Source of the DNA: Phycomyces blakesleeanus NRRL 1555(-)
Lineage: Eukaryota; Mucoromycota; Mucoromycetes; Mucorales; Phycomycetaceae
Reading direction: 5' to 3'
DNA length: 64,000 nt
Assembly: GCF_001638985.1 (NCBI RefSeq)
Contig: NW_017265165.1
Location: 162,912 to 226,911 of the forward strand
The notes under the pieces were generated by a model, which saw nothing but the letters and a program-made list of their open reading frames with translations, did no database searches and was not told the origin of the DNA. Made by a program: the position numbers and the translations under genes. Below are positions 12,667 to 25,367 of the stretch, piece after piece. Within the stretch, counting starts at the first letter, position 1; each line of letters starts with the position of its first letter.

Positions 12667-13923
12667 CAAAATCCACAGACCTTATACATAAGCACGGTAA
12701 ATGATATAGTACAGCCACCAAGAAACAACTGGGAGAAAACACAGAAGCTAGAACATTGTCCTTGTATTGGCTGTTATCAATATATCAAAGACCCCCCAAA
12801 CCCGGAATTGTCGACATTAAATCCTCCAACAGTACCTTACCAATCTTGTTCACTTGATTCCAGCAACTACTCTGATAATTCTACTCATTATAATGAGCCA
12901 CCCAGAGACTATGCGCAATGTATAAAACACTACCGTTTTTCTCAACCTCCATCAGAAGCAGAAGGTAATGAAATCTCAAATGATCACGAGGAAATTAAAA
13001 CGCCTATAAAAGAGTTTCTTAACCAGCTTCCATATAACCATCCACCTGGAGCTATGGATACAGATGCACTCCTTGCTTACATTCAGACATAACCTCAAAA
13101 CCAAACCTATGATTTCTATAAAGAGTCAACCTCAAACCCAAAGTTAAATGAAAATAGCAACTGCCCCGTCTATCAAGTCAACCAAACTGGAGCACAGAGT
13201 TATTCTACACAGCTCAATCCATTAAAAACCCATGATTTTTCCGAGTATAAATGTCCTCCTTCTTGGATGGCGAATCCAGAAAAGGATCTTACTATAGCTC
13301 TGACCGGCCATAGTTCAATATATACACTTGAAACCATGCCTCAAAACACCCAGAACCAGCAATACCACCAACAACCTCCAACCAACGAGTCAGTATCTAG
13401 CTCTCAACCATGCAAAAGCAACGATTTTTTCCCTGAGGCTTACCCAAAGTTCCAAAAGGAAATCCCTTCAACAAGTAAACACATAAAAGGAGAAAATAAA
13501 GTACATAAACAGCCTAACATTCAAGACGCTTGTGCTTGCGTGCCTATTAATGGTAAAGAAGACAAAGGCAAAGGAAAATTCAAATTCAAATGCAAATGCA
13601 ACGCCGACGAAGGCAAAAGCGGATACGAGATCAGCCCAGGCTCTAAAACAGAAGTCCTAGATATCAAAGTCCTTTCATCTTCACTTCCACCTCCACCTTC
13701 TCAATTACTTGGAAAACCAAACAAGGGCCCGTTTCCTTGCTTACATATGTTATGTACTAAGATTTTTAAGCGTAACCATGACCTTACTAGACACTCGCGT
13801 GTACACACCAAAGAGAGACCCCATCATTGTCCTGAATGCAAAAAGTCATTTTCCAGATCTGATACGTTAAATACACATAAAAATACTTGTAAAGTATATA
13901 CACGGCAAGGATCCCTATATTAA
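12667..13923 (+). pseudogene. C2H2 zinc-finger gene interrupted by one in-frame stop
   Basis: A single frame is open from 12667 to the stop at 13921-13923 except for one TAA at 13090-13092. Composition on both sides is the same (Pro/Gln/Ser/Asn-rich), so the break looks like one nonsense change in an otherwise intact gene. No ATG occurs in frame before about 13054, so the true start is either in an unseen upstream exon or lost. The C-terminus carries two tandem C2H2 fingers (about 13738-13893): a first one ending in KRNHDLTRHSRVH, a TKERPH linker, then HHCPECKKSFSRSDTLNTH. This layout is typical of fungal transcription factors. The ATG at 13267 could still start a shorter 218-aa protein with both fingers, so function is not excluded. 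Confidence 0.6.
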
Positions 13924-14208
13924 ACCAAGCCCACATATAATTAGCTATATTATATTTATCTGTATTTATATACTTTCTCGTTTATATACCTTTCAACAAG
14001 ATAAGACACCAGCACATCCCCAGAAATTCACCTCTTTTTTTTTAGCATACCATAGCCTTCAATTTGTTTTGTTTTTGTAATCCTTCGGGACTTTTTTCTT
14101 TTTTCTTTTATCTTTTCTTTTTGTACCCGAGATGCTATATGATCTATAGATCGCCAGCACCATATAATAAAATGTGATTTTTCACCTGAAGATACCATAT
14201 TTCTTTGC
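13924..14208. other. intergenic, T-rich
   Basis: No gene seen. Poly-T tracts occur near 14033-14042 and 14092-14122. The left boundary of the neighbouring Tc1 relic may lie here, but I could not find a terminal inverted repeat. Confidence 0.5.
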
Positions 14209-15031
14209 TTGAGCGTGAGGTACAACCCTTTCGAGGGTTATGCATATCATCAAAGGAATATGGCAGCTGCTGGTATTATCATCTGTAGAGCCACAGTTCT
14301 CCAATATCTTCAGGCTAAAAGCTTTGGTTCCTACACCCCTGTTTCGAAGCCAAACTTAACCCGAGAACAGAAGAAGAATCGGCTGCGTTGGGCCAGAGCT
14401 AGAGCCAGCTTTGGGACTGAGGTCTAGAGTATGGTGGTGTGGTCAGATTAGCCGAGGTTTATGCTGAAGGCCCAATGATTATGATCCAGCCGTAATTCGT
14501 AAGCGAAGAGAGAGAAACATCAGGAGCATCATACACTAACAACAGAGAAGTATGGAAAAGGACCAATGATGTTGTGGGGGGTGTTTCTAGGCTGGTGGGT
14601 TTGGACCATTATCGTTTCTCGAAGGCTTTATAGACCAAGAAACATATGTCAATTATTTGCCTAAGGGCTTCAATCCCCGGTTTAAGAAATTGAATGATGA
14701 GCAGGACATTATGTTTGTATTTCAAGAAGATAGTGCTAGTTGCCATACTGGGACTTATATCACCTGGTAGAAAAACCGCTGGGAAATTAAACGCTTTGAC
14801 TACTGGTCATCGCAAAGCCCGGGTTTGAGCCCGATCGAGCACGTCTGGCATGCCCTAAAAGCCAATGTTCAAGAGAGAAAGGTTTCTATAAACAATTTTG
14901 AAGAGCTCAAGGCTTGCATTCTTCAGGAGGGGGAGAGACGTGATCCTGAGCTTCTTCGTACTCTTGTAGCGAGTATTCCAGATAGAGTCCGGGCAGTGAT
15001 AGAAGCTCCTGGTGACCACACCACATATTAG
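14209..15031 (+). mobile_element. Tc1/mariner transposase relic
   Basis: Fragments of a Tc1-type DDE transposase appear in order but in different frames. The first, RNMAAAGIIICRATVLQY then NLTREQKKNRLRWARA, lies near 14245-14405. Then comes GPMMLWGVF near 14560. The second catalytic-Asp block, FQEDSASCHT, lies near 14718. The final block SPIEHVWHALKANV (third acidic residue as Glu) lies near 14826-14870. Stops and frameshifts between blocks mean no functional protein. In the family this enzyme cuts and pastes the element at TA sites. The inverted repeats were not identified, so element boundaries are uncertain. Confidence 0.8.
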
Positions 15032-16251
15032 ACCCTATCTTATTTTTTATTTCTATAATATATATACTTATATCTATAACAAAACAAAGTTTCACTTTAT
15101 TCAGTCGAGTTCTTTAGAAGATATAGCATAAAGAAGTTGATATGTAGTTTATTCGGGACTAGAAATCAGGGAATCTGACTGTGATTTATTCGACACAAGT
15201 GTATTTATTTATATATATAATTCAACATGTTCCCACAGGATTACTTGGCATGAACCTGCCAAATTAATGTAGGTTTTTTTCTTAAAAACTCACAAAGTAT
15301 CTTCTACGTAACTCAATTTTGTTTTGTGGCCTGTATATTTTACTAGGAAAAAAAAAGAGTCGGTAATATCGTATACAGTCTCTCATTTTTACCTTAAAAG
15401 AAAAAGTGTTTATCAGCTATAATGTTACTGAATTGTACTTCATTTTTTTTAGTGTATGTACCACCTCAATATCAATACTTTCAAAAGGATACCGACAATA
15501 GTGTACAGCCTAGAAATATTCTATTGCATTGTATTACATATTAAGAGGAACATTGAGTGGCAGATATACTTTAGTAAGTAGCATGTTTTTCAAATGTCAA
15601 ATACTTGTTGTTTTAGTAGCACATATAAAAAAACATGTCAATTGTCAGCAAGGAGACAATCTAATGGCAAGAAACTATAAATAATGTAAAGTAATCTATT
15701 CAGGAGAAGGAGGAGGTGACAGATGTAGGGGATTAAGGAACCATATATAACAATCCAGAGATATAAGTAGTCGGTAAATAGAGTTCAACTCTATGGCATA
15801 GTCTAATATTTGACGTATTTATCTATACTTTGAATTACCTATGTTCTTGATTCCAGATCTTTGCTTATTTCTTGTCTTGCAGATATTAATTGAAAGCACA
15901 AATGTCTAGTAAATTCTAAAACAAGAACGCGTATAAAAGTATTATATTCAATTATATCTTGGAGCAGTAAATGAGGATGTCGGGTTCAAGAAAATTTTGT
16001 TATCAAAAGAAGCTTTTTATAAAAGTTAACCTCTTTGTTTGTTTGTTTGTTTGCTTGCTTGTTTGCTTGTTTGTTTGTGGAAAGCATTGCATTAAGCTTG
16101 GAAGATCTTGTGATACTCAAAAGTGGAGAATTGAGAGAATAACGACAGCATTTGTTTCAAGGATTTTCTAGTATTTGAACCTTTTGTTTTTTTTTAGTAA
16201 AACATGTACACTCAATTAAAAGGGAGGATTTAGGCTAGGTTCTTGTCAAAT
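15032..16251. other. AT-rich intergenic region
   Basis: No supportable gene. A (TTTG)n/(CTTG)n microsatellite lies at about 16031-16079. The short reading frame around it is translated repeat. Confidence 0.6.
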
Positions 16252-16560
16252 TCAAATCAAGATCTTGCAAAGAGTATCAATAACAGAATATGGGACAAGA
16301 TGAACCTCGTCAAATATGAAGGTCCAGTGAGGGCTCCAGATAGTAAGGGGTGTGCATCCAAAGAGCGCAAAAGGAGGAGGAATAGACGAATTCAGGGAAA
16401 AGCGAAAAGAAAAGGGTAATAAAACGTCGTAGAGCGTGTTCTGACCAGGGATGGTTTTTAAAGCACTACAGCTACACGCTAATTTACATAGCGCTTTTGA
16501 GAGGACAAGCGAAAAAGACGTACCCTTGGGAATCAGCCAAGAGAGAGCCAATGGAACAGA
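16252..16560 (-). mobile_element. 3' fragment of a LINE ORF2
   Basis: The minus-strand frame ends IWSPHWTFIFDEVHLVPYS, which aligns with the extreme C-terminus of the full LINE in this window (IWSAHWKFVFDDQPFLSG). The two copies differ clearly, so this is a different or older family member. Only the last 60-100 codons are recognisable. LINE copies are commonly 5' truncated, which fits a 3'-end fragment. No target duplication was identified. Confidence 0.6.
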
Positions 16561-17805
16561 GCTGGGATATTAAGACCTTGGTCAGATGTTTCATCCTTTC
16601 CAAAAGAGCAATAACCAGATTATATTTCTACTTGAATTTTTTTTTGTTTACTAAAAAAAAAGGGATCTTTCGAAATATTGATCACTTTGTCGTTTAATAA
16701 ATGAGTGACCAATCTTGCTGTTCATGTTATTTAAAGCTTTAGGTTATTGGCAGTAATATGGGAAATGAGTGTTTTCTTGTTTTTAGAGATTATAGTTCAT
16801 TTCTAAAGATGTAGCTTTAATTTAATAACAACAGAAAAGGAAAGGAGAGGAAACCCAAAAAAAAACCAAGAAATAATAACAATTAGATAATACATTGAAA
16901 TAAAAGCTTTATTTACTGTTTTTTGAGCAATTTTGTTTTCAAAGATATACTTTCTATATTTCTGAATGTTTCCAAGGAAAATCTTTTATTGGAAGTGTCC
17001 AAGAACTTGATATATTTGGAAAAATTGACCTACATAATTACTATACTCAATCCTTCTTTTCGTTTTATTTTCTGGAAACTCTGCCATGTATGGTTGATAT
17101 TTTAACCTATATTTGTGAATATAATGTATATATATGTATGAGTTAATGATCTGAAGTGCATAATGGATACACGCCATAGTGTAAAAAATCTACCTTTAAA
17201 AAGAATACAGTGCACCCCTATGCAACACATCGATCGGTGATATGAGAGAAAATGGCAGAATCTTAAAAGACCGAGATCCATTATGGGTACAAGAGTCTAT
17301 TGTACAGTGTCGCACGAGAAAAGAAAAAGATATATACTTTTGTATCTTAATACTTTGTATCATTCTTTATAGCTACCCTGGGTATCAATTTTTTGGAGCC
17401 TTTTGGATTATCTAAAATTCGAGCATCGTGTGGCAAACTTTATACCATATCTGTAATTCTAGTAATATGTATATATTTCTTTAATAAAATAATCTATATA
17501 CCTATAAGTATAGTCGTAGCTGTATTATAGTAATATGGGTCTTGCTAGCATAATAATATTGTAAATATCGGTTAAACTATTGTATAATCTTATAAGGAAG
17601 TCTTGACTATGGCCAAATAGCAAAAGAAGTTTATGTGTAAAAATATAACTGGTGTACAAAGATACTTGTATATCATGAGATTAAGGCTCATCATCAGATA
17701 CAGATCCGTTGGACGTTCATGCAAAATTAAAATAAATCTTCTTAGTGTACATTTTGTCAACGTGTGTGGGACAATCTAAGAAGAGTATAAATATTGAAAT
17801 AAAAT
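16561..17805. other. AT-rich intergenic region with a possible transposon end
   Basis: No gene seen. Near 17206 the sequence TACAGTGCACCCCTATGCAA looks like the outer terminus of a pogo/Tc1-type element, and a second TACAGTG occurs at 17303, but no partner in opposite orientation was found. The right part should contain the P450 promoter. Confidence 0.4.
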
Positions 17806-19924
17806 ATGTGGTTGCATATTATCACTTCTTTCGTTTGTCTTATGTCTATCCAGCAAAACTTTCCTACAATTAATTACCGGCACATTAGTCCCATTGTGGC
17901 TGCTTCTGCAGTGGCTGCTTCTGTGTGTTATTTCTTATTTTCAAAGAATACTAGCCATAAAGGCTTGAATAATATCCCATCACCAAAAAGAAACTATCCA
18001 ATATTTGGTACGAACGCTTTTAAATGATATTGTTCTCTTAAATATGCGAGATATAGGCCATATGTTTTCACTTGGTAAAGTACCTGCTGAACAAATAGAT
18101 GAATGGCATAAGGAGCTAGGTAATGTATCATAGTTAGTCGTACAAGTCAACCGTGTTTCATGTTCTGATTGTAAAGCTACTCAAATATGTACTTAGGCCC
18201 AATAATCCAACTTCAAGTTGGATCTCAAGTATGGGTAGTCGTTAGCAACCCCCATCTGGCTCATGAATTATTTACCCTTCGCGGGAGTGTCACATCTGCA
18301 CGCCCTTCTCATTTTTATTTTATGGATATTTACAGCCGAGGTGGAAAGTAAGGAGTCTAAGAGCAACTATATCCAAGTCACTCTAAAGTTTTACATCTTT
18401 ATATCAATAAGGGGCGTTGTTTTTGTATCAGCTACAAAGAGCTGGAAAATGGCGCGAGCTACAGGTAGAGACTTTGGCAGATAAAAAGAAATGAATTTCT
18501 TTTCGTTAACATGAATATCCTAGCTATGGGGCTTTTAAGTTTTGCGTCTGTGAAACGACTTTCTGGTGTATTTCAGAAAGAGGCAGATATAATGGTGGAT
18601 TATATGCTTAAAAGCACGAAGAAAGATGGAAGTGTCGACTCGCTCAAGAACCTTCAGCTTGTCGCCTTTAATGTAATAATGAGCACATGCTTTGGCAAGA
18701 GGTACAATTCGATCGAAGATCCCGAAGTGGTGTCCATGTTTGCTTTCATCAACCAGCACAATATCTATGCGAGAATAGAGGATGATCCCGGATCATTCTT
18801 TCCTTATCTTTCTTGGATATTGAATCTATCAAACAAAAAGAGAAAGATGGATCAGTTTGTGCGAGCGAATAGAGATAAACTCTTTTACGAACTAATCAAA
18901 GAAGCGCGCAATGGAACCTCTGACTGCTTTGTAAAAAGCTTGTATGAAACTGACGCAAAGCACAGTTTGAATGATCTTGATATCATGATAATGATGAGTA
19001 AGTTTATTAAAATATTATTTTGCTTCGATTTGACAGTCGGTTTGCTTATGCCTTTTTTATAATCTAGGTGATATTGTTATTGCCGGCTCAGAAACTACTG
19101 CAGTAGCTATGTCATGGTTGATTGCAGTCACATTAAACTATCCAGAAATACAAACCAAGATTCAGGCTGAGATAGATGCATTTACTTCAGAATATGGAAG
19201 ACTTCCAGAGTTTTCAGAAGCTCATAAGCTACCATATTTGTGTTCAACCCAAAAAGAAAGTTTGCGATACCGCAGCATAACTACATTTGGTCTCCCTCAT
19301 GAAGCAAGTGAAGACAGTAAGTATCCAGACATGTTTTCATTTTACATTTGCCACAAGTCATGAATCAGCTCATGAATGGAATTTTAGTTGACTTTAAGGG
19401 ATATCATATACCTAAGGGTGCAATGCTTATCGTTAGTATGAAGACTTTGCACATGAATTCCGACAAATACAAGGATCCCGAAAAGTTCATTCCAGAGAGA
19501 TTTATGGATAAATACACCACAATATCATCTGCTGCTAATGGTCCTATATTAGAACGAGATCAATACAACTTTGGATGGGGAAGGTATAGGCTAGAATAGA
19601 GATTTTTTTAAGCTATTGCTACGAACTATAAACTGATTTGCTTATTTGACAGACGAATCTGTCCAGGAATTCATCTGGTAAGTACACGGCAATAATCTTA
19701 AAACTTAATACCTCTAACCATATTATTATTGTTAGGCTGAAATGGAAATGTTTGAAGTATTCATACGTTTATTTTCGAGCTGTGATATTTCCCCAGCTTT
19801 GGATACCAATGGTAATCCAATAAAGGTCGATCTTGAAGGGTTTAGAGACTATGGGCTTGTGGATGCGCCTTTGCCATACGGATTCCGCATCACTGAGCGA
19901 GGTAAGAAATGGGGCTATTCTTGA
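17806..19924 (+). CDS. cytochrome P450 monooxygenase
   Basis: Nine exons (17806-18007, 18057-18119, 18197-18347, 18412-18464, 18524-18997, 19068-19316, 19388-19583, 19653-19677, 19736-19924) join in frame to 533 aa, a normal P450 length. An N-terminal hydrophobic segment (IVAASAVAASVCYFLF) suggests anchoring in the ER membrane. Landmarks in order: the proline-rich hinge NIPSPKRNYPIFG, the I-helix oxygen-binding motif AGSETT, the K-helix ExxR (ESLR), PERF, and the haem loop FGWGRRICPG whose Cys ligates haem. The haem Cys is encoded by a 25-nt exon. The enzyme should hydroxylate a hydrophobic substrate using electrons from a P450 reductase; the substrate cannot be read from sequence. Family assignment within CYP nomenclature was not attempted. 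All key residues are intact. Confidence 0.93.
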
Positions 19925-21153
19925 TTTGAAGTATATAAAGTATTAATAAGTATATGTCTTGCTCTTAGTAAAAAATATATAGTTAACTGTGGAGTAGGCA
20001 CTTAATATAAATTAAGAGTGGATTATACGTGACATTTGTATAGCTGCTGATTTGCTTTTCCAAGTTACTTGATTTTATACCAAATTGTACCTTTTAATAA
20101 TAAAAACAAATATCTACGTGAAATGGTGAGTTCTATTAATATTCATCTTTACAACTGTATTTTATTCAAACTCTTCAAATATCCATTAAACAACTTAAAA
20201 TTGTACTCTATGGATTTTTTTAGTGTATTTCGAAGCGCTATTTCCAAAGTTTATTTCTGATGTTCATTTTTACTCCCAATAAAACATGAGAAAATATCAT
20301 AATTACTTTAGTTTGTCTTTTATAAAGTATAGCTGTGTATAATAATACTGTTGGAGCTTAATGACCTCATTATCCTTCTATACTAGTGTTCCGAATTAAA
20401 ATTCTATGCTCAATGAAATATTAAGGGATTTAATATCTGCTGGTTTGTACCCGTGGTATACACATAGACCATATTAACAGTGTAGAATATTACGGGTAAA
20501 CTATATTAAAAGTCCCGAATATATTGAGTATCAGTGTTGGCTTCTGTGACCGACTGTAGAAAAAGAAGTATTTTTAAAAGACTTTGCTAAATTTTACTTT
20601 TCTGCATATTTAATTATAAGTCCAATATTGGATACAAATGGTATAGTGTTGTATATAGTGAGATACAACCAAGAAATATGGATATATTTCAAGTTTCAAT
20701 ATCTCCTCGTTGGTGTAAAGATTAAATAAATAAACTTTAATTTTATTATACTAAAGATTTGTTCAAGAAATGATATATATGAATTAATTATTGATTACAA
20801 GTGTCAAGCAAGAATTGATGGGTTCTCAAAGCGTATAAACTCAAAATTTTTCATTGGATAGAATATTACCAATGCATTATATTCATTTTGACGTCAATCG
20901 GATGAAACCGCCTATAGATTCATATTGTGCAAAATATGCTATACACACATATATAGTGGGTACATCTTATGTATAATACTTTGTAAAGTCCCATTAACTC
21001 AAGATCTTTTATATACATACTCTCAAGGCTTTGTTTTTTTTATTGCTTTCTACACAAAAGTATGGCAAAAGACACCTTTCTGGCATTCAACGTCTTTTCA
21101 CGCTCCAAGTTATTAACTCTCCGACATAGATATTTTCTTTTTAACCTTTGCCA
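19925..21153. other. AT-rich intergenic region
   Basis: No supportable gene. It probably contains the 3' UTR of the P450 and the promoter of the gene at 21154. Confidence 0.6.
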
Positions 21154-22110
21154 ATGCCACATTCACCTAACAATCCTAATGATCCAGAGAATGAATTAGA
21201 TATTCTCGAAGGCGTATTTGAGAATGTTCTCAACGGAACACTATCTATGCTTTTCAAGGGCCTTGTACCAAACGTTCAACAAAATGAATTGCCAAATGAA
21301 GCAATGATAGGCGAAGTTAATGGAGGAGAAGATTTTAAAAAACTAGCTCGCAAGTCTCGCATGAACAAAGAAAATGGTGGTTCGGAAACTAGAAATGACG
21401 AGAATGAGACTTATTCAAAAGACGATAATAAATCTCGAGAATTGGCTACTAGAGATCTACATCCACAACCAGAAATACCTAGTTTGGTAGGTTTACTACA
21501 GCATATGTTGGAAGGCCACCGAGAGGACAGAAATGCTACTATTTTTCAAGGACAGCAACAAGACAATATTCCAGAACTAAATCCACCGAGCCTTTTCCAA
21601 TTGTTCTTTCCAAATGTCCATGGTTCTGATGAGAGAGATTCTCGGCAAGTTGACTTTTCTTCTATTTACAGCAGATCAAACGATAGAGATGAACTTGGTA
21701 AGCGTCAATTGGTTCTGAAATCAAATAATGCATACACTCATCAACTTGACATTTATATGTATTTAGGAGCCACAAGATCGTCCGATATGACAGAGCCAGA
21801 GCCCTCGTCGGTAAATATTAAGTTACTTAATACAAAAGTGGCATCATGATATTTAATTACAAAGCAACAATATTTGTGTATATAGAATTATTCGTATTCG
21901 TATTCTTCCACACGTGTCATACATCTGCCAGACGGATCAGAGGAGGTTCAGACAACCACTAGACAAAATGGACACACGGTAATTACCAAACGTATAACAC
22001 ACCCAGATGGAACAGTGGATGAAGTGCGCGAAGAAAAGAAATCTTTGAAAGAAAAGATTGCTTCAATTCCACAAGAGGGAAAGAGTCTCTGGAAATCCCT
22101 CTTTGGATAA
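21154..22110 (+). CDS. unknown charged protein with C-terminal DG-rich beta-like segment
   Basis: Three exons (21154-21697, 21767-21810, 21886-22110) with GT-AG introns of 69 and 75 bp join in frame to 270 aa. The N-terminal third has an amphipathic helical stretch (ELDILEGVFENVLNGT). The middle is acidic, Asn/Glu-rich and probably disordered. The third exon encodes TRVIHLPDGSEEVQTTT followed by NGHTVITKRITHPDGTVDE, two short repeated DG-turn strands. These vaguely recall the Ser-rich C-termini of DnaJB6-like and myeloid leukaemia factor proteins, but the likeness is too weak for an assignment. No signal peptide or membrane segment is seen. The start is the first ATG of the coherent frame. 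Confidence 0.7.
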
Positions 22111-23856
22111 GCTATTGAACTCTTATGGTTAAAAAAAAATAAACGACGTAAAGAAGATACTTCTTTAATTATTGTCGTTCGTCTTTTGTATACAAGTAGA
22201 TATTATAGTAAAATACTATTATTTCTCAATAGTTAAAATGTGGATTTCTCGAATATATTAAAATATTCATCTGTCGTGTATATATATATATAATTGCTTA
22301 TAGGTACAATATTAAATTTTTAGGCAAGTATAAGGGTGTAAGATATCTTGTTGTCTTTGTCTTCAAACTATATTACCAGAGATTTAGATATAATGTAATT
22401 AAATTTACGGCCCTTATTAGACTATTTCTTCTCCTTTAAATACATAAAATCTTACTCTTGTTTTAAATCAACGTGGTTCATAATAAATCATAAAATTAAC
22501 TGTACGTGAACAGAATCTCTGTCTCTGCTTTGAAAGTGGCCAAGAGAGAAGAGGTTGGACAATATTATGCAAGTAATTAATGAGTATTAGAAGATTGGAA
22601 ATGGTACTTGGATTATGAAAAATCGGAGTGTATTATGTAGGTAGTTTGAAAAGTATTTTCAAAGATAATTCTTAAGTATATTTTGCGCAATACTTGCTAA
22701 TGTTCTTAACACCATATATAAATAAGCGATTACTGAATCATATTTTTAAGTGCTTGCGTGGATTTCTATTATTGTCAAAGACTGTTTGCATTCATAAGCA
22801 AGTATTGGATAATGTATCCCAGTTTAGAAATTACTAGCAGGATAAAGAAGAGTAGACCTTGATGTGCAAGATTGGGTATTAGAGCGGGCATTTAATCCAA
22901 ACAATATATGGAAAGTGTGTATGTGATTCAACAAATTATTGAGGTTGGTGCATCAACTATTTTTATCTCAAAGCCAAATTAAATATTATAAAGCAGAATT
23001 AACTGTCTGATCAGAGTACGTTGCAAGTTCATATACATTTATGTGCAAACATATTTAACTTTTTCCTTCGTACTACAGTAGAACATTTGTCGTAAATATA
23101 TGTACAAAATTAATGCAATCATTAAAATATTATTAAGGATCTAGTCTCTTAATAATAATGTGCACTTAATACGGGGTGTCTAATGAATACTTCCTTAGCT
23201 ATCTACGTTCAGAATACGAAAGATATCCTGGATGTATTTTAATCAAGTATAATAGGGGTTCATCAACTATAGCATTTATATTTTATTTTCCTTACATTTA
23301 ATAAATAGCCAATAAGAAATCAGCACTAAAAATTATCATTAAGTCTCCCTTTCTAATTTTTTGTGCACATCCTGTATAAAAGTAAAAGCACGGATATTTC
23401 ATATTATAGATAAATCATTAATAGCAATGTTTTAAATACGAACAATGTGGCATAAAAGCAAGTTGAAAAAAAAAACCTTTACAAAATCAAGCTATGTCTT
23501 AATAATATCTTTATCTTCTGTAAGATTTATACTAGCCAATCATTATTGCTTTTGCATGTCAGGAAAAATAAAATATAATATTGCAATCAGTGAAAACCCC
23601 CTAATATAACCAAACTAGTAAAGTATCAAATCCAAATTAAAATATACGACAAAGTGATGGTTTTCAGAAATCACTGGTAAACCTGTCATGTCTTTGAACA
23701 CAGACCTGTGCTCCTGTATGACGTGACTATCGCTGTTTGAGAAAGAGTACGCATAACCCTTTGTCCGCTCTCGTTTTATATACATATATATAAAAAAAAA
23801 GATATAAAAAGTATCCTGTTTTTGGATTTCTTTTTCAGCTATTCCTTTTCCTTAAT
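22111..23856. other. AT-rich intergenic region
   Basis: No supportable gene in about 1.7 kb. It contains an (AT)n tract near 22280-22292 and short A/T homopolymers. The right end should hold the epoxide hydrolase promoter. Confidence 0.6.
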
Positions 23857-25149
23857 ATGTTAGACAAGTACGACCCTTCTACCTGCAATAACCAGTTCTG
23901 CAATACCAATGGTATCAGAATGCATTATGTTGATGAAAACCCTTCTTCCAAGGAAGTATTGCTTCTCATCCATGGTTGGCCTGATCTGTAAGATATGCTA
24001 ATTAAATTATAACAATACTTATAATGAATTAATGGCTAATGAATCTTGAATTGTTTAGCTGGCTTGGTAAATACATTAAATTTTATTACATTAAACAGTC
24101 TACATTTTATGCCTATTTATTGACGCTGTGTAGGATGGAGAGAGCAGATTGGATTCCTTGTAAATCTTGGCTACCGTGTAGTAGTTCCTACTCTTCGGGG
24201 CTTCGGTGAAACGGTAATACATTCTATTCTACCTTGAATACGTACTAAACGTATAGCACACCCGTCTTTAGGAATCACCAGCCGATCCTTCTCTGTACGG
24301 ATTCAAAACAGCATGCAAAGATATTGTTGGTCTCTTGGATCACTTGGAGATCCCCACCGTCACTACAATTGGCCATGACTGGGGAGGGTTCGTTGTGTGG
24401 CGTTTCTCTCAGTTCTATCCCGAGCGCGTAAAGGCAATCGCAAGTTTCTGTACTCCTTACGGTCCTAGACCTCCCGTCAGACTGACTCTTGAGCAAGTCG
24501 TCCAAAACTTGCCCAATTTCAAATACCAGCTCTATCTTTGCACACCCGAAGCCGAACAAGAGATTAACGCTTACGTAAGTAAAATAAAATAAAAACACAA
24601 AACCTGGTTAACATTTTCTTTTGCTTTGATAGCCTCGAGAATTCTTTACCGCTTTGTTTAGAACCGTTAATGAGCAATCAGGCCGGAAATTATTAGACCT
24701 TAAAACAGGAAAATTGGTCGAAGGCCGTCCAGCCGTGAAAAAGAGTGATTTGGTTCCTCAGAAGGTGAGCCAGGGTTTATAATAAGATTAAAAAAAACAT
24801 TTTGATACAAATCTAGACCCTGCAATAGGTGTTGGATCATTATGTTGAAATGGTTAAAAAGCACGGCTCACGTGGAGGTTTGAACTGGTACAAGCAAGTC
24901 TTAAGAAATTGGGATGAATCCGAGGGATTAGATCCCATTATCACAAAGCCGTCCTTGATGGTACTCGCAGAGCGTGATGTCGCCTTACCTCCTTCAATGG
25001 CTGCAAACATGAAAAACTATGTTCCTAATTTAGAAACACATCTTGTTAAAGACGCTGGCCATTGGATCCTTTGGGAGAAACCAGAAGAGTGCAACCGTAT
25101 TCTTGCTCATTGGCTAAAGAGCTTAAATATTGTACCTTCCAAAATCTAA
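23857..25149 (+). CDS. epoxide hydrolase, alpha/beta-hydrolase fold
   Basis: Six exons (23857-23987, 24059-24066, 24134-24213, 24272-24574, 24633-24764, 24829-25149) join in frame to 324 aa. The second exon is only 8 nt but is required for the frame and restores the conserved segment after HGWPD. Family landmarks are all present: oxyanion motif HGWP, nucleophile Asp in GHDWGG, the two cap-domain tyrosines in YQLY and NWYKQVLRNW, the charge-relay Asp in LAERDVALPP and the His in AGHWILWE. This is the soluble epoxide hydrolase arrangement, which opens epoxides to vicinal diols by water addition. No targeting signal is seen, so cytosolic or peroxisomal location is open. The gene converges on the m-AAA protease gene with about 220 bp between stop codons. 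Confidence 0.92.
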
Positions 25150-25367
25150 TTATCACGCATAAATGTCGATACTTTCCTTTCATCCTTTTCTCGGTTATAT
25201 TGTGAATTCATGAATAAAGTACACTGAAACTATAAATCTGCGTGTTTTTTTTCTATAGGAAACAGTATATTTTCATTCTTTTATTTACTTAAATTACAGA
25301 GAGTTGATAGAGGTGATGGAGGAGGGAGTGGGGAGGGTTTGAAAGGGTTTGTTTTGTTTTGCTATTA

